From Congeria kusceri (Eukaryota; Mollusca; Bivalvia; Myida; Dreissenidae): a stretch of 64,000 bases of DNA. Numbering within the stretch: the stretch's first letter is position 1; every line of letters starts with the position of its first letter. The DNA lies in contig CM051029.1 of the NCBI GenBank assembly GCA_027627225.1, positions 16,327,956 to 16,391,955 on the forward strand, written 5' to 3'. The position numbers and the translations under genes were made by a program. The notes below the pieces were generated by a model. The model saw only the letters and a list, made by a program, of their open reading frames with translations. It was not told the origin of the DNA and did not search any database. This document shows, in pieces, positions 44,816 through 56,371 of this stretch.

Positions 44816-45379
44816 GGGGGCGCCTCCGCCGCCTCCGCCGCCATAAGTAACCCCTAACGGCTATATATATATATATGTCGCCTTTTCAGGCGACACAATA
44901 AATCACTGCTATTAAAGGAATTTGTGTTCGTTCTCACGATTCTTTCGTATATTAATAGTCATGCTTTCTGTAATAACTTATGATTTTGGTTGGTTTTGTG
45001 AATTGTTGTGGAATTACTGCTGATCCGAACCAACTCCTTGCAGCGGTCACCTCCCCTAGCGGTTAAAAGTAACCAGAATTGAATTGAACAGAATTGAGCT
45101 ACGCTCGGAACCAGTCAAATCTCTGCGCGGAGGTGGAATCCGAGCCTTCATCATGCACATAGGACCGTGTATTTTTAATTCAAATTACATATTTACACAA
45201 AAATTAACTTTGTTTGCAATAGCCTACCTACCCGACGAAAAAGTCCCGAGTTCAAAGTTTGTTCTTTGTTAAATCAACCCAGTTTTATTTATTCCGAATA
45301 ATCTATTTTTCTTTGTGTTAAATAACAGCTCGCTCTTCATTCATTTCGGTCGTTTTTCATTGGGTTAATACATTAAATG
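44816..45379. other. CCGCCT-rich patch and unassigned sequence
   Basis: A short (GCCTCC)n run lies at 44820, followed by an AT dinucleotide run. A partial dispersed repeat with 'cagcggtcacctcccctagc' is at about 45042. No gene called. Confidence 0.4.
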
Positions 45380-45865
45380 TATCAGCTACGGGCTATTTGT
45401 GGTCTAATTACCCCAAAACGGAAGTCACATCCTTGGGTTACATAATAAACACATATAGTTGAGTGCAGAATGCATAGAATTTGTAAAATACAGTTTAAAT
45501 GATACATTTTGGTATCATTTTAAAGGTATATATGTAAGCAATAAGAAAAAAGCCTGTTTTGTGCACTACTTTGCCTAGTGGTTCCCAGCTTAATAGCTTT
45601 TGGCCCATGTATTCATGCGCAAAACGGCAGCCACCTTACCCGTCAAAACCGGTGTGTTTTTTCTAAGTTACATTTTCTGAGTTACAAGACAATTTTTTGA
45701 CGTGCTGTTTTTTCAAAAGGTCATGGCTTTATATTTCCAACAATCTATGGTGATTTATTGGAAAGTAGCTTGGTCATGGTGGAAATTGAGATCAAACGTT
45801 GAATATTTTATATGTAACAAAGAAGGAATTTAATTGCGCATGCGTAACCTTGTCAGCATTCATTG
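45380..45865 (-). repeat. ~450-bp dispersed repeat (family G), copy 2
   Basis: The reverse complement aligns with 34105-34560 along nearly its whole length, including 'ttgcgcatgaatacatgggc' and the 'ccgttttgggg' hairpin region. Confidence 0.85.
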
Positions 45866-46678
45866 TCTAATTAAAGATGATTGCTAGCAAGCTCTCGTTA
45901 TTTCAACAGACACTCGATTATATTATCAAAAGCAATGTCACTCTATGGACGCTATATTTTAACGCTAAATGGATCATTAATAAATTTGGCATTCCCCCGC
46001 CCCAACAAAAAAAAAAATAAATAAATAAATAAAAATTGCCCACCTACTTACCCGTTACCAGCAACCTTCGGTAGGCAATGGTAAACGAACAGGTTTTTGT
46101 AGGTTGGCCTAAGATCTTGAATCTTAAAGTGTGTATGTACGATCTTTCTTACCAAAAACTTGCAAAATAGGCAGATGACAGTTATAACAAAACTTGAAAG
46201 CAAACGGAAGAACATAAAAATAACGAAGTGTGAAATAAATCAACAATTACTAGTGTCGACTTTTGCATCGTTTATTAGTGGTGTATAACCTAAACCAACG
46301 GTCAAGTCAACTTATATATTATATGTATTTGATATTCCGCTCGTACATACACAAACTATTTGGTGATTAAAAACTAGCTTATCGTGCGTTGAGAAGCAGT
46401 GTTTGTCCTTCACTTTTATTCCATCTTAGATAGAAATATACCTTAATTAACTTTATTGTGTTAATTGTATTTATGGCACTATATCTGTTGTTATGTCGTA
46501 CATACACTCTTTAACAAGTCGCAATTGAATGCAGAAATTTCAGTTGTTTAAAGCGCCGATATTGTAAATAATTTTGTCTATGAGATAAAATGTCATATGG
46601 AGAAATTGAAGTGAATTGAAGTGAAAAAAAATCACAAATATATCATTCAAATAATTGTGAAGTGAAACATTTAAAACT
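45866..46678. other. No supported gene
   Basis: AT-rich sequence without recognised features. Confidence 0.35.
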
Positions 46679-46787
46679 TCATTCTAAATAACTGCATGGT
46701 GATTTCCATATTATAATTAAATACAAATAATGTTCATTCTAAATAACTGCATGGTGATTTCCATATTATAATTAAATACAAATAATG
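46679..46787. repeat. ~54-bp perfect tandem duplication
   Basis: 'ttcattctaaataactgcat' + 'ggtgatttccatattataat' + 'taaatacaaataatg' occurs twice in a row without a visible difference, suggesting a very recent duplication. Confidence 0.95.
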
Positions 46788-46984
46788 TTTCCATCCATTT
46801 TCTGTCCCCGCTGGCTACCGGTTTAAGATTTATTCAACGGTCACTTTAATGAATTGTCGTCTGCGTCATTAATAAAGTGACGTCTGCCAAAAGCAAAGAT
46901 CTATCAATAAACATAATAGAAATCTGGCCAATAGCGGTCTCTACAATTAACAGCTGCAGACGACAGCTGGCACCGTCCATGACC

Positions 46985-47440
46985 AGTGGGTTTCACGAGA
47001 CATGTGACAGCAAAAAGGATGCTGACGAACATGACGATGATGACTACGATGGTGGGTAATGTTGATGATGATGATGCTGCTGATGATGATGATGATGAAG
47101 ATGATGATGTTGATCCTGGTGGTGGTGACGATGGTGATGGTGATGATTTTGTTGGTGATGATGACGACGACGACGGCGATGATGATGATGATAAACACAA
47201 GAACACGATGATAAAACTGAAGATGATAACGATTATGACGATGGTGATGATGATGCAGAAGAATACGATGATGAATACGACGACGATGATGATGATAATG
47301 ATGATGAAGTGTACGAAGCGAATGAATATCAATGTCTATGTATCTACTACTTCTACCGCTTCTACTGCTACAGCTTCTGCTGCTGCCTCTGTTACTTCTT
47401 GTGCTACTATTGCTGCTACTACAACAATATTTAAAGAGAA
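46985..47440. repeat. (GAT)n / (TAC, TGC)n trinucleotide-rich DNA
   Basis: Long runs of GATGATGAT with GAC and GTG variants are followed by CTACTTCTACCGC-type runs. Asp-rich and Ile/Ser-rich frames are artefacts. Confidence 0.92.
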
Positions 47441-48027
47441 AAGTCCGATTCTCTATATCTTAAGCGCTCGAATAATGCCGTAGACATATCAACGAATGTT
47501 CTCGTGGCCCACTATTGATCCGATGTAGTAATAATTGATTTCCGTAAAAGGAATGTGGTTCCTATGCATGATTTTTGCATGGAGAAATTCTGTCATTGTG
47601 GTCAGTGAAGTATTTCAATATCGAGGGTCGTTTAATAAACCTATACTAGTGGGGTGTCAAGATTTAATAAAGACAATTTGGTTCAACAAATGGAGAAAAC
47701 ATAGGTAATTATAAACATACCAACCTGGGTTTACTATGCAAAATTACTTCTTAGTGGTCAGAAACTGACCACGCGATTTTGTCTTTGTAAGTTGTTGAAT
47801 GCATTATATATATATTACAAACTTCAAATAATGTACAACATGTTTCATAGAAGGCCGTCAAAATGACTTGTCCCGTTATACGAACAACTTCGAATATACA
47901 CGAACAGGCTTCGAAACATAATTTTGACTTCGTATTCAGCTCATGAATATTCTTGCATAAAGGTTAGGATCAGGTCAATGTTTTCGCACTATAACACTTA
48001 CGTCTTAATTATTCACATTATTTTATG
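47441..48027. other. No supported gene
   Basis: AT-rich with nothing recognised. Confidence 0.35.
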
Positions 48028-48510
48028 CTTGAAGAGACTTCTTCACATATTTTTTGTATTTTTTGAAGTATACTATTGAATGGCTTAACTTGACAAATTT
48101 AAGCATCGGAACCAAAGAGCTCAAGTATAACACAAAGAAAATGATAAGATACTGCCACCAGGGTTCGAACCTCAGACCTCCAGATTAAAAGGTAAAGCTC
48201 TTAACCACTCGGCCATTCCGATTGCTATATTCAGTACCGTATTGGTAACTTTATGTAAGTGATCCACGTTTTGTCAACAATTTTAATGAAAACAACCGAA
48301 ACACTCCAAATTATATTTAGCGTTACAAACGCTTTATAATTTTATCAATTTCAACTCATGATTATTCATTAACGAAACGGTATTTACAACATATTTCAAT
48401 GTCCGTAGTGTTATTTCGTTCATTTGTTTACACTATTCTTTTATTTTTGGAATATGTGACAAAAAGTTGAAAAATGGTCAATTCGTCAATCTGTGAACAG
48501 GTACCTTTAA
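48028..48510 (-). mobile_element. TIR-bounded element with tRNA(Ser/Leu)-like core (family I), copy 1
   Basis: The right end in reverse reads 'ttaaaggtacctgttcacag' and the left end is a degenerate inverted match. The minus-strand core at about 48163-48225 has 'tggccgagtggttaagagc' (A-box) and 'gaggttcgaaccc' (B-box). The anticodon stem and acceptor stem do not pair properly. It aligns with 59625-60130 along its full length. Confidence 0.75.
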
Positions 48511-48764
48511 AAAAAATCAAAATATACATTGAATTGCGCATTATCCCAGTATTAGACATTAATTCATGTACATCAAAAGAACACAATCAAATGAAATAAA
48601 ATGATAAAATAAAACGCCATTGATATTTATAAAGTAAATACAAACAAACCTTAGATTATCCTGCACTATAAAAACTCAAACAACGTTGACGAAGAAATAT
48701 GCGGCTGTGGCGACGCTGTCAGTTATATACCGGGCCAGTATGCGTTAGGACATACCAATTTGCC

Positions 48765-49165
48765 TCTATGTTTAGCGTCCTCGGACTGCTAGGTTTGGGG
48801 ATGCCTGAACGAAAAAACAAATCCACAATGTGAAAAATCGAGCTGGAAACGGCTATAAAAAGTTGGAAAAACGAAAAACATAGCTTTTGTGTGTTTTTAC
48901 AAATATTTGTAAAAAATGGTGTGCAAGTAGTCAATTTACATATAGTTAAAATACTGTTTTACAGTAGGTTTCCGATATGAAGATGATACATGTATATAAC
49001 AGTTTAGCAAATAAACATTTACTTAAGCGTGTACCTCTGTCAACTGAATACGTTGTGAAAGAAAACTGTTGTTTTTTTTAGACTATTTGTTTTGTTTTTC
49101 CTGCCTGGTTGGTAGATTTCGAAAAATCATGGGGACGCTAAACATAGGATAAAATGTGTATGGCC
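48765..49165 (+). repeat. Repeat family H, copy 2
   Basis: See the copy at 43375. Shared blocks include 'tggggatgcctgaacgaaaa', 'gtaggtttccgatatgaaga' and 'ttcgaaaaatcatggggacg'. Confidence 0.82.
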
Positions 49166-49532
49166 TTACAGCGTTACGTTTTCAAGGTCTAGCCTACATT
49201 GCACTAACATTGCAATGTCAACAAATATTTTAGGCAAAGATGTTGCTGTTGTTATTGCTGTATGTTCGACGTTGTAAGAAAACGAAAAGCTGTTTTATAT
49301 GGTTCAACGTTGTTTTATTTGATATGGACTCTTTTTTTCCAACTCGTCATAAATACACTATTTGAAATCGGATTTAGATCAAAATGCGATAGTTATGTAG
49401 CAAGGTTTAATTAACACCAATGTCAAGATGTCGGCCAAGGAGCAAACAAAATCAAAATTTGGGATCGGCGTTTTTGAGATTGATTTTCAGCCACAATTAT
49501 TCGTTAAAGGAGTTTTAAAACAACGAAAATAA
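49166..49532. other. No supported gene
   Basis: Nothing recognised. Confidence 0.35.
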
Positions 49533-49780
49533 TGCACCTGTCAATATTCTCCCCCCAGGGACGGAGCGGCGGGCAAATCCAGGGGAATTTGACGAATTGT
49601 TTGTTTTGGGGGTCTAATTCCCCATCCTAGAGCCAAGCATATTTGTCTAAATCCCTGAATGGGGAATGCTTACTTACCGGTGTGTCAAATTCCCGCCTGT
49701 CGGGAATTGCTTTCAGTTTCAAGTCCCGTAAATGCCCCCCGCTTACCCCCCCCCCGGGGGGGGGGATATTGATAAGTGCA
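49533..49780 (-). mobile_element. MITE-like family A, copy 4
   Basis: The left end is 'tgcacctgtcaatattctcc' and the right end 'gatattgataagtgca'. The internal blocks are reversed. Confidence 0.87.
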
Positions 49781-49874
49781 AAAAGCAGCATCTAAGAGAT
49801 TTAAATTAAGATCTCGGTCTGACGACGAAACATTTTCTCGTAAACTACCTCAAGCATCCATTCCAGATATTGCT

Positions 49875-50132
49875 GGGCCCGGCTAGCTCAGTTGGTAGAG
49901 CGCTGAACTGTCAATCCGGGGATCGTGAGTTCGAACCCCAGCCCGGCCACCCTCCCCTCCTATCTCTGATTCAAGAAGGGCAGTTGTCAGTTACTGCATA
50001 AGTATGTGCACTTGGTACTGGTAAACCGATCGGCTAAGCTTGCCCATAAAAAGTGTGAGTAGGTTAACTGACCGCCATGGTATGACTGAAATACTATTAA
50101 AATGGCGAAAAATCCAAATAAACAAACAAACC
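49875..50132 (+). mobile_element. SINE family B, most complete copy (tRNA-like head)
   Basis: The head 'gggcccggctagctcagttg' has a consensus A-box ('tagctcagttgg') and a B-box ('gagttcgaacccc'), with a GTC anticodon position resembling tRNA-Asp. The anticodon and T stems have mismatches, so it is a SINE head rather than a tRNA gene. A ~170-bp body and an AAAC-rich tail ('aaataaacaaacaaacc') follow. Confidence 0.85.
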
Positions 50133-50719
50133 AGAAATTGCTCAGATCTTAATTAAAGCGATTCGCCCCTCCACTGACATTTAATAAAATATAAATTATG
50201 TTTAGGCGCGTTTTATGCTATAACATTTATTTGCTATGGCCGTGTGTATTCCTACAACTTTGCAGTTACACATGCCCTTTAATGACATATATGTTAAGTT
50301 GTAAACTCACATATTAAATAAAGTCATATTTATTATTTAAGTATCATTGTTCACTACCACAAAAGCTCTCTCACTCAACTTAAACAAGCGAATGGTAAAT
50401 ATTATATTATTGATTTGGTAAATGAAAATTACTCAAAACTAATAATCAAACGTGGTTAAATGATATGCAATGAAATGAAATTTCTGCGGTCGATTGCATG
50501 AGTAACAAGGAAGTGTACAAATCTTCAGAAATCAACTCTAACTCTCGTTTTATTTAAACGTTATTTATTTAATTATTTGCATTTCAGTATAGCTATTTCC
50601 ATTACTTCTTTCCGGAATATTAAATATAAAGACAGAAATGGCATGCACGTATATCACTCCACAACATGTGCAGGCAGAACTGTCGGATATGTATATTACC
50701 CCCATTTACTCGTTCTGAG
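50133..50719. other. Sequence upstream of the TRIM-like fragment
   Basis: No start exon for the TRIM-like gene could be identified here. An in-frame TGA lies directly before the first recognisable codon. Confidence 0.4.
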
Positions 50720-51020
50720 GGTCAGACGGGTTTCCGGATTTTTGTTGTTCAACATGGGAAGAAAGTGCAACTTACACAAATGCGGAGTTTTATTGCCCGA
50801 CGTGCGTGAAATGTTACTGTAACAAATGTATCAACCCCCACGGACAACTGTTTCCAACTTATAGCAACCACGGCACAGGAGAAATGAAAAGGTGGCCGGT
50901 TGCTATGACGACGAAGGATCTTTTAGAGAAATGTGACTCCCATGGAGACAAGAAACTGGAACTGTTCTGCGAGGTTCACAAGCAGCTGTGTTGCAGTGCG
51001 CGTGTTTTGCCGAGTCATCG
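50720..51020 (+). pseudogene. TRIM-like exon 1 (two B-box-like zinc motifs)
   Basis: The first base follows an AG and the last two bases precede GTAAGG. See the gene entry for the motifs and the lost cysteines. Confidence 0.75.
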
Positions 51021-51869
51021 GTAAGGACAGTTAAAGCTGCAGTCCATATAATATAATTCAATACATTTTAAATTGGCATTAGTTCTAATGAAAGTTGGTT
51101 ACGTTTATTCCACTCAAAACTGCTTCTTATTTACGAAAGGCATTTTATAATGTCTAAGTTCGAACACGCTTGGTACGAACAGAATATACACTAATGTACA
51201 TACTGATTTACTCCAGAGGCATCACCAGCTATTGCGTACAGATAATTTTAAGATAAAAAGTTACCAAAACGTTTTACCGATTTCAATGCGTTTTTTTTTT
51301 GTATTTATCGGTAAGATGACCATGAGAAACGATTTCTGCGAAGATTAATTTTATTAACATATTTCTGGACTGCTGCTTTAAAGAGACTGTATCTACGGAA
51401 AATTGGTTTCCTAACATGATTTTGCTAACTATAGGAGCTTAGACGATGCCTATTTCTGAAATCATCATTGTAATGAAACACTGAATTTATTTTTAGTAGG
51501 GTGATATAAACATATCACCGTGTGAAACAACTTTAGGTCTATGGACAAAATGCACATAACGGCCACGTGACGTATAATAAATATCTTATGATATGCACAT
51601 GTCTTTTCTAACGCACGAGAGTGTCAATGTATTCAGTATCCATTGTTAGGTGTTTTTTATTTTGCAAGATTAATTTATATCAATTTTAATACATTATTTT
51701 AATGAGTAACGTTGCTTACTGCATTAGCTATTGTATATAACTATTAAATAGCGTTTTAAAGTGTTTTCCACGTACATCGCGTTTAATAATGCAAACCAGT
51801 TTGTGATTTTGATCATAGGTGCATGGTTGTTCAACAAATAAAAATTCATTTTCCTATCGATATAATTGC
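51021..51869. other. TRIM-like intron, 5' part
   Basis: AT-rich intronic sequence with no further exon seen. Confidence 0.4.
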
Positions 51870-52064
51870 ACAAGGTAGCTCACTCGCCATTTTCTATTGT
51901 AATGGAAGTCGATTGGCTGGTTTCAATGTATAAAATTACATGTTTGGTTCCCGAAATCTACATAGCCCATGCATTTAGGACCGGGTACTTATTAAAATTA
52001 CAACCAGTCAATTTGACTCAATAAACTTCCTTTACGATAGAAAATGACGAGTGAGCTACCTTGT
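51870..52064. mobile_element. MITE with 40-bp TIRs in the TRIM-like intron
   Basis: The left end 'acaaggtagctcactcgcca' and the right end in reverse 'acaaggtagctcactcgtca' pair over about 40 bp. The 195-bp element ends about 108 bp before the exon 2 acceptor and supplies the false start of a long frame that reads into exon 2. Confidence 0.88.
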
Positions 52065-52172
52065 GTATATTTATATTATAGACAATAGGATTTTTTTGTT
52101 TGTTAAACAACCAAGTGCGTATGATTTTGATACTGCACACAAAATACTTTTATCACTTTTATTCAATGCCAG

Positions 52173-53151
52173 AAAGTGCTCTAAGGTTACACTTATAACA
52201 GAGGCAGTCAACACCCAACCGCAAGCAGACTTCACTCAGATTGTAGCCGACATCAAAACAATACTTGATGATTTAAGGAAGTTAGAAGACACAATAGAAA
52301 ACATCCTTCAAACTCTCCAGGCCCCATACAAGGAACAGTTACAAGAAATAACGAACATACAACAGAAAATCAATGCTGCTTTGGATAGGCTTGAGAAGAC
52401 CACATGGAAAGATCTAAACGAAGTAATGAAGAGCCTGAACACTTCGCATAAGACTGATCTTGACAACTGCACCAGGCTTCGATCTGAGCTGAAATGTCTC
52501 AGTGACGCAATACAAGACGTTGATGATAAAAACGAAGAACTTCCATTTATTGCCGGCCTTAAAAGTTTTGAGAGGATAAAACAATCAGAGAAATATCTGC
52601 TATATAATTCTGTAGACGTGGAAAGTTCGCTGACGTTTCACGTAAATAATGATATCGAGAAGTGCTTATCCAGACTGTGAGGTCTGGGGAGGATTTTATC
52701 CAACAAGATACCCACTGTGCATGGGAATACAGACCGGGTAATCGCTGTCAAGTGTGGATCTCGCTATGACGTGAGCATGGCAACGGATTTCAGTAAGTCT
52801 TGCTCCATAAGAGGCATGCGTTGTCTTTTAAATGGTCAGATCCTCGTGGCGGACTACAACAACAAGAGAGTGAAGTTGCTTGACCAGCAGTACCGCGTGA
52901 CCGGTCACTATAACGTGTCCAGTTCTCCGTTGGACATGTGCCGGACAGGGTCCAGTGAGGTGGCCGTTGCCCTGAACGACAACAACGTACAGTTTCCCTC
53001 AGTTCAAAAAGGTCAGATGACGGGAACCAAGACGCTGCAGCTGCCACATGTATGCTACGGAGTTGCCCACAATCAGGACGATCTGTACGTAACTTACGGT
53101 ACTGCTCGGTACCTCTGCTCACCGACTGGGACGGTATCTAAGAAGCTGTAT
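52173..53151 (+). pseudogene. TRIM-like exon 2 (coiled coil and propeller start) with in-frame stop
   Basis: The acceptor is 'ttttattcaatgccag'. It encodes (R)KCSKVTLITEAVNTQPQ, then heptad-rich sequence with ILDDLRKLEDTIENILQTLQ, TGA at 52678-52680, and on in the same frame to KKLY at a possible GTATGA donor (or the stop three bases later). Confidence 0.78.
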
Positions 53152-54039
53152 GTATGAAAACACGTCAGATGCTCGTGTAGGTGATAAAGTTGATATTTGT
53201 ATTTGCTAACAGCTTTGTTTAATGTTCATATTATAACTGTTACTTTATACCATATTTTAGAGAGTTTTCTTTGTTCTGTAGTATTCAACAACTGTGATAT
53301 TAGAAAAGAAACCGGTGGGCGGAGCCTAATATGCATGCTATTTGTGCAATAAGTAGCGTGCATTATATATAAATTTAGTTTTAATATATACGCACGCTAC
53401 TTATTGCACGGTAAGCTTCCAAATTCGACAGCGCTAAATTTGGAAACGACACACGTGCTTGACCCATGTGCCAAGCATGTTAGACATCACGTGACGTTTA
53501 GGAAACGCCTATGGGATGGGCATCGTGGAAAGTTGCATTGTGATAGGTAAATATGGTATAAAACACTTGTAGCACACTTTGACCTCAATATGTTAATTAT
53601 TTAATCTCGCCCAGCGCTCTTGTTAAATAACTAACATATTTCTGTAAAAGAATGCTATTACTTAGATTGAATATAGTGTTTATGCTTTTTAATCATGTAT
53701 TTAATTTTAAACAGGTCAACTAACGAGTTAACACGTATGATTTTCTTTGTTTTACAAACCATTAATATTAGATAATATAATTAAGGTAAACAATCTAAAA
53801 TCGGTAATTATTTCTTTCAACAATGTACGCTCGTATTGATTCATCTTCTTGTTCATAAGGAATCGGTATTGCTTAGTAGAAAATTATGTATTCTATCATA
53901 ATAATCGCTAATTTTTCCGTATAATATTCAATGATATAATATTGCGTATAAAATTCCGTATTAATATTCAATGACATAGCAGAGTTTACTGCAAATTTCA
54001 CATAGAACAATCAATGTTGTAAAAGATCCATATATATTT
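53152..54039. other. Unassigned sequence with a short hairpin
   Basis: The continuation of the NHL region is not found. 53344-53409 contains an 18-bp perfect inverted repeat 'gtgcaataagtagcgtgc' around an AT-rich loop. Confidence 0.5.
53344..53409. repeat. Perfect 18-bp inverted repeat (hairpin)
   Basis: 'gtgcaataagtagcgtgc' and its exact complement are separated by 30 bp of AT-rich DNA. It could be a minimal MITE or a cruciform-forming site. It lies 0.2 kb after the TRIM-like exon. Confidence 0.85.
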
Positions 54040-54720
54040 TATAAGGTAGCCATACATTTCAAATCCATATATATTTTATAGCGAGCTATAAAATTGAATT
54101 CCTTGTGTATTTTATAGGGAGCTATACCATATAATTCCTTATATATTTCATAGGGATGTATACAATTGAAAACAGACATGTTATAGGGAGGTATAAAACT
54201 GAATTCCTTATATATTTCATAGGGAGCTATACAATTAAAAAACTTCTGTATTTTATACGGAGATATACAATTGAAAATTTTATATATGTTATAGGGAGTT
54301 ATACAATTGAAAACTTTATCAATTTTATAGGGAGCTATGCAATTGAAAACGTTATATATTTTATAGGGAGCTATAAAATTGAAAACCTTATATATTTTAT
54401 AGCAAGATAAAAATTCAATTCCTTATATATTTTATAGGATGCTATACAATTGAATTTCTTATATATTTAATAGGGAGCTACACAATTGAAATCTTTTTAT
54501 ATTTTATAACTTTGAAAACTTAATAATATTTTATAGGGAGCTATAAGTTTGAAATCCTTATATTTTATAGGAATCTATAAGTTTGAAATCCTTAAATTTT
54601 ATAGGGAGCTATAAGTTTGAAATCCTTATATTTCATAGGAATCTATAAATTTGAAATCCTTAAATACTTTATAGGGAATTATATATTTGAAATTAATATA
54701 AATTGAATTCCTTATAAGCA
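54040..54720. repeat. ~37-bp AT-rich tandem repeat, about 18 units
   Basis: The unit resembles 'ttatatattttatagggagc' + 'tatacaattgaaaac', with growing degeneration to the right. Frames with an IYFIGSYTIEN period are by-products. Confidence 0.93.
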
Positions 54721-55069
54721 ACCTGTAAATTACTGCAGTTGCAGGCATAGGTTTGTGTCAACAGACAGAATGATGGAAAAACAAGCTTAAAACATGTGTA
54801 CTCATTTTATTGATTGGAATATGTGACATGAATATTATATAATATTGTAAAATATACAATACAATATCATACATGTATAAGTCAGGAATTGCTGATAGCG
54901 TGTTAAAGCATATATTATATTTCTATCAGGGGAGACTTATCTATATAGCTATTATCTTTACATCCATCCAATTATATAGCTGTAACCTTTATAGCTTTTA
55001 TCTAACCAAACATTAATAAATGACTAAATAAAGATACCCTATATTACACAATGCACTGACAGATTGTAG
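54721..55069. other. No supported gene
   Basis: AT-rich spacer. Confidence 0.35.
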
Positions 55070-55642
55070 TTGAAGGGAAACGAAAAATTGGCTTCCTACT
55101 GCACTATAAATGATATTATAAAAAAATTATGATAGCAATTAGCTATACTAAGAAATTTGCATTAGATAAATAATAAAGGATATAATAAACAATGAGGTAT
55201 TTGATTAAAAAACAAAACAACAAATAAAGTTTGAAAAAATTAAAAACCCAAGTGGGTATCAAACTCACGACATAGGAAGAAACAACAGTAGGCAGCACTT
55301 AAACCATCTGTGTTCTTCTGCCTGGTAATGACTCGCGTGCAAACTATGATTATCCAAAATACTGACAATACTGACGTCAAAATGGAAACATAAAAAGGGC
55401 CAAACAAACACGACCCTCTTTAGACATTGATTTTTATCTCAGAATGCTTACACTCTTTTATCTCAGAATGCTTACACTCTTTTATCTCAGAATGCTTACA
55501 CTCTTTTATCTCAGAATGCTTACACTCTTTTATCTCAGAATGCTTACACTCTTTTCCCATTACATATTATCTGATTAACTATCATCATGTGGCAGTATTA
55601 ATATCTTAAATTTCAGATTTTTTCGATGACATAGTTTCTTTA
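55070..55642 (-). mobile_element. TIR element with tRNA-like core (family C), copy 2
   Basis: The sequence aligns, in reverse, with 9017-9482: 'ttgaagggaaacgaaaaatt' at the left, the tRNA-like core near 55250-55340 with a B-box-like 'agtttgataccc' on the minus strand, and 'ttcgatgacatagtttcttt' at the right. Between core and right end it carries a 24-bp array of five units at 55428-55553 not present in the other copy. Confidence 0.75.
55428..55553. repeat. 24-bp array inside family C copy 2
   Basis: 'ttttatctcagaatgcttac' + 'actc' is repeated five times without visible differences. The seed 'tttttatctcagaatgc' is present once in the copy at 9017. Confidence 0.95.
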
Positions 55643-56070
55643 ATCCTCAAGAACTGAGAAAGGACATTTTAACTACCATACTACAAAATCAGTAACAAGA
55701 CACATAAGAAATCATACAAGAATGGACAATGAACATGTATATATGTATCAATTTAAAACAACATGTATATATGTATAAATTTAAAAGATACAATAATTTT
55801 TATAAAGATATCATATATTTTAATATCTAAGTCATTAGAAATCAGATCTGCTAATCATAAATATAGATAACCAATACATCAACATAAAACAAAGCATCAT
55901 TAACGATTATAACCCATTTATTTTTGAAGCCTGCAGTAGGTTAGCATTTAAATACATCACTGATGTTTTCTGGAATATGATTGTTTCATTCATTCCAAAC
56001 AATAACATGTTTATTATAATATATAATATATATAACATATATAATATATAATTAAGAAATATTGTTCGCA
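55643..56070. other. No supported gene
   Basis: AT-rich spacer with a short 'acatgtatatatgtat' duplication near 55734. Confidence 0.4.
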
Positions 56071-56213
56071 TTATCACTGTTCATTGGCAAATAAACAACG
56101 ATTTGGAGTTCTGATGCGTAGAAATTAAAACACGAGGTCGTTAGCCTAAGTGGTTTAATAGCCATGCATCAGAACGACAAAGAGTTGTTTATTGGCCGAT
56201 AAACAACGATAAT
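56071..56213. mobile_element. Hairpin element family F, copy 4
   Basis: The right arm 'ttgtttattggccgataaac' is intact and the left arm is degenerate ('ttcattggcaaataaacaac'). The loop has 'gtcgttagcctaagtggttt'. Confidence 0.8.
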
Positions 56214-56371
56214 GCGAAAATTATTTTGATTCTAACATGATCTGACAAATATTTCTTGCAGTCATAATAAGAACTACATTTTACTATGATCCACCCAACT
56301 TCTCGCCGGAACGTTTTAACACGTGTCTCCACTGTTACCAGTGAAGTCACTTTCATTGATAAAAACTGAAA

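Larger units (their letters stand above)
50720..53151 (+). pseudogene. TRIM-like (B-box, coiled coil, NHL-type) gene, probably decayed
   Basis: Two exons, 50720-51020 and 52173-53151, join in phase (CG + A, Arg). Exon 1 encodes GSDGFPDFCCSTWEES, a zinc-binding B-box-like FYCPTCVKCYCNKCINPHG and a second B-box CDSHGDKKLELFCEVHKQLC. Exon 2 encodes a coiled coil (about residues 108-270) and then the start of a beta-propeller-like region with ILVADYNNKRVKLLDQQYRV. In bivalve TRIM-like proteins the first motif usually reads CCSTC and the second B-box ends CCSDCV; here the cysteines are replaced (CCSTW, CCSARV). A TGA at 52678-52680 interrupts the frame in the middle of an otherwise conserved stretch (SRL stop GLGRIL). 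No upstream start exon and no downstream NHL exons were found. These facts together suggest a pseudogene, although a short B-box/coiled-coil product ending at the TGA is possible. Confidence 0.78.

Noticed and set aside
46904..47483. Asp-rich (plus) and Ile/Ser-rich (minus) proteins
   Set aside because: They are products of GAT-type trinucleotide repeats with no exon boundaries or conserved domain.
48160..48226. tRNA-Ser/Leu gene on the minus strand
   Set aside because: It has degenerate anticodon and acceptor stems and lies inside a TIR element duplicated at 59625.
49875..49950. tRNA-Asp gene
   Set aside because: The A and B boxes are good, but the stems have several mismatches and the sequence continues into a SINE body repeated at 20161 and 8027.
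52051..52172. Start of the TRIM-like coiled-coil frame at 52051
   Set aside because: This part is MITE end and intron. The acceptor at 52172 gives a phase-perfect join to the B-box exon.
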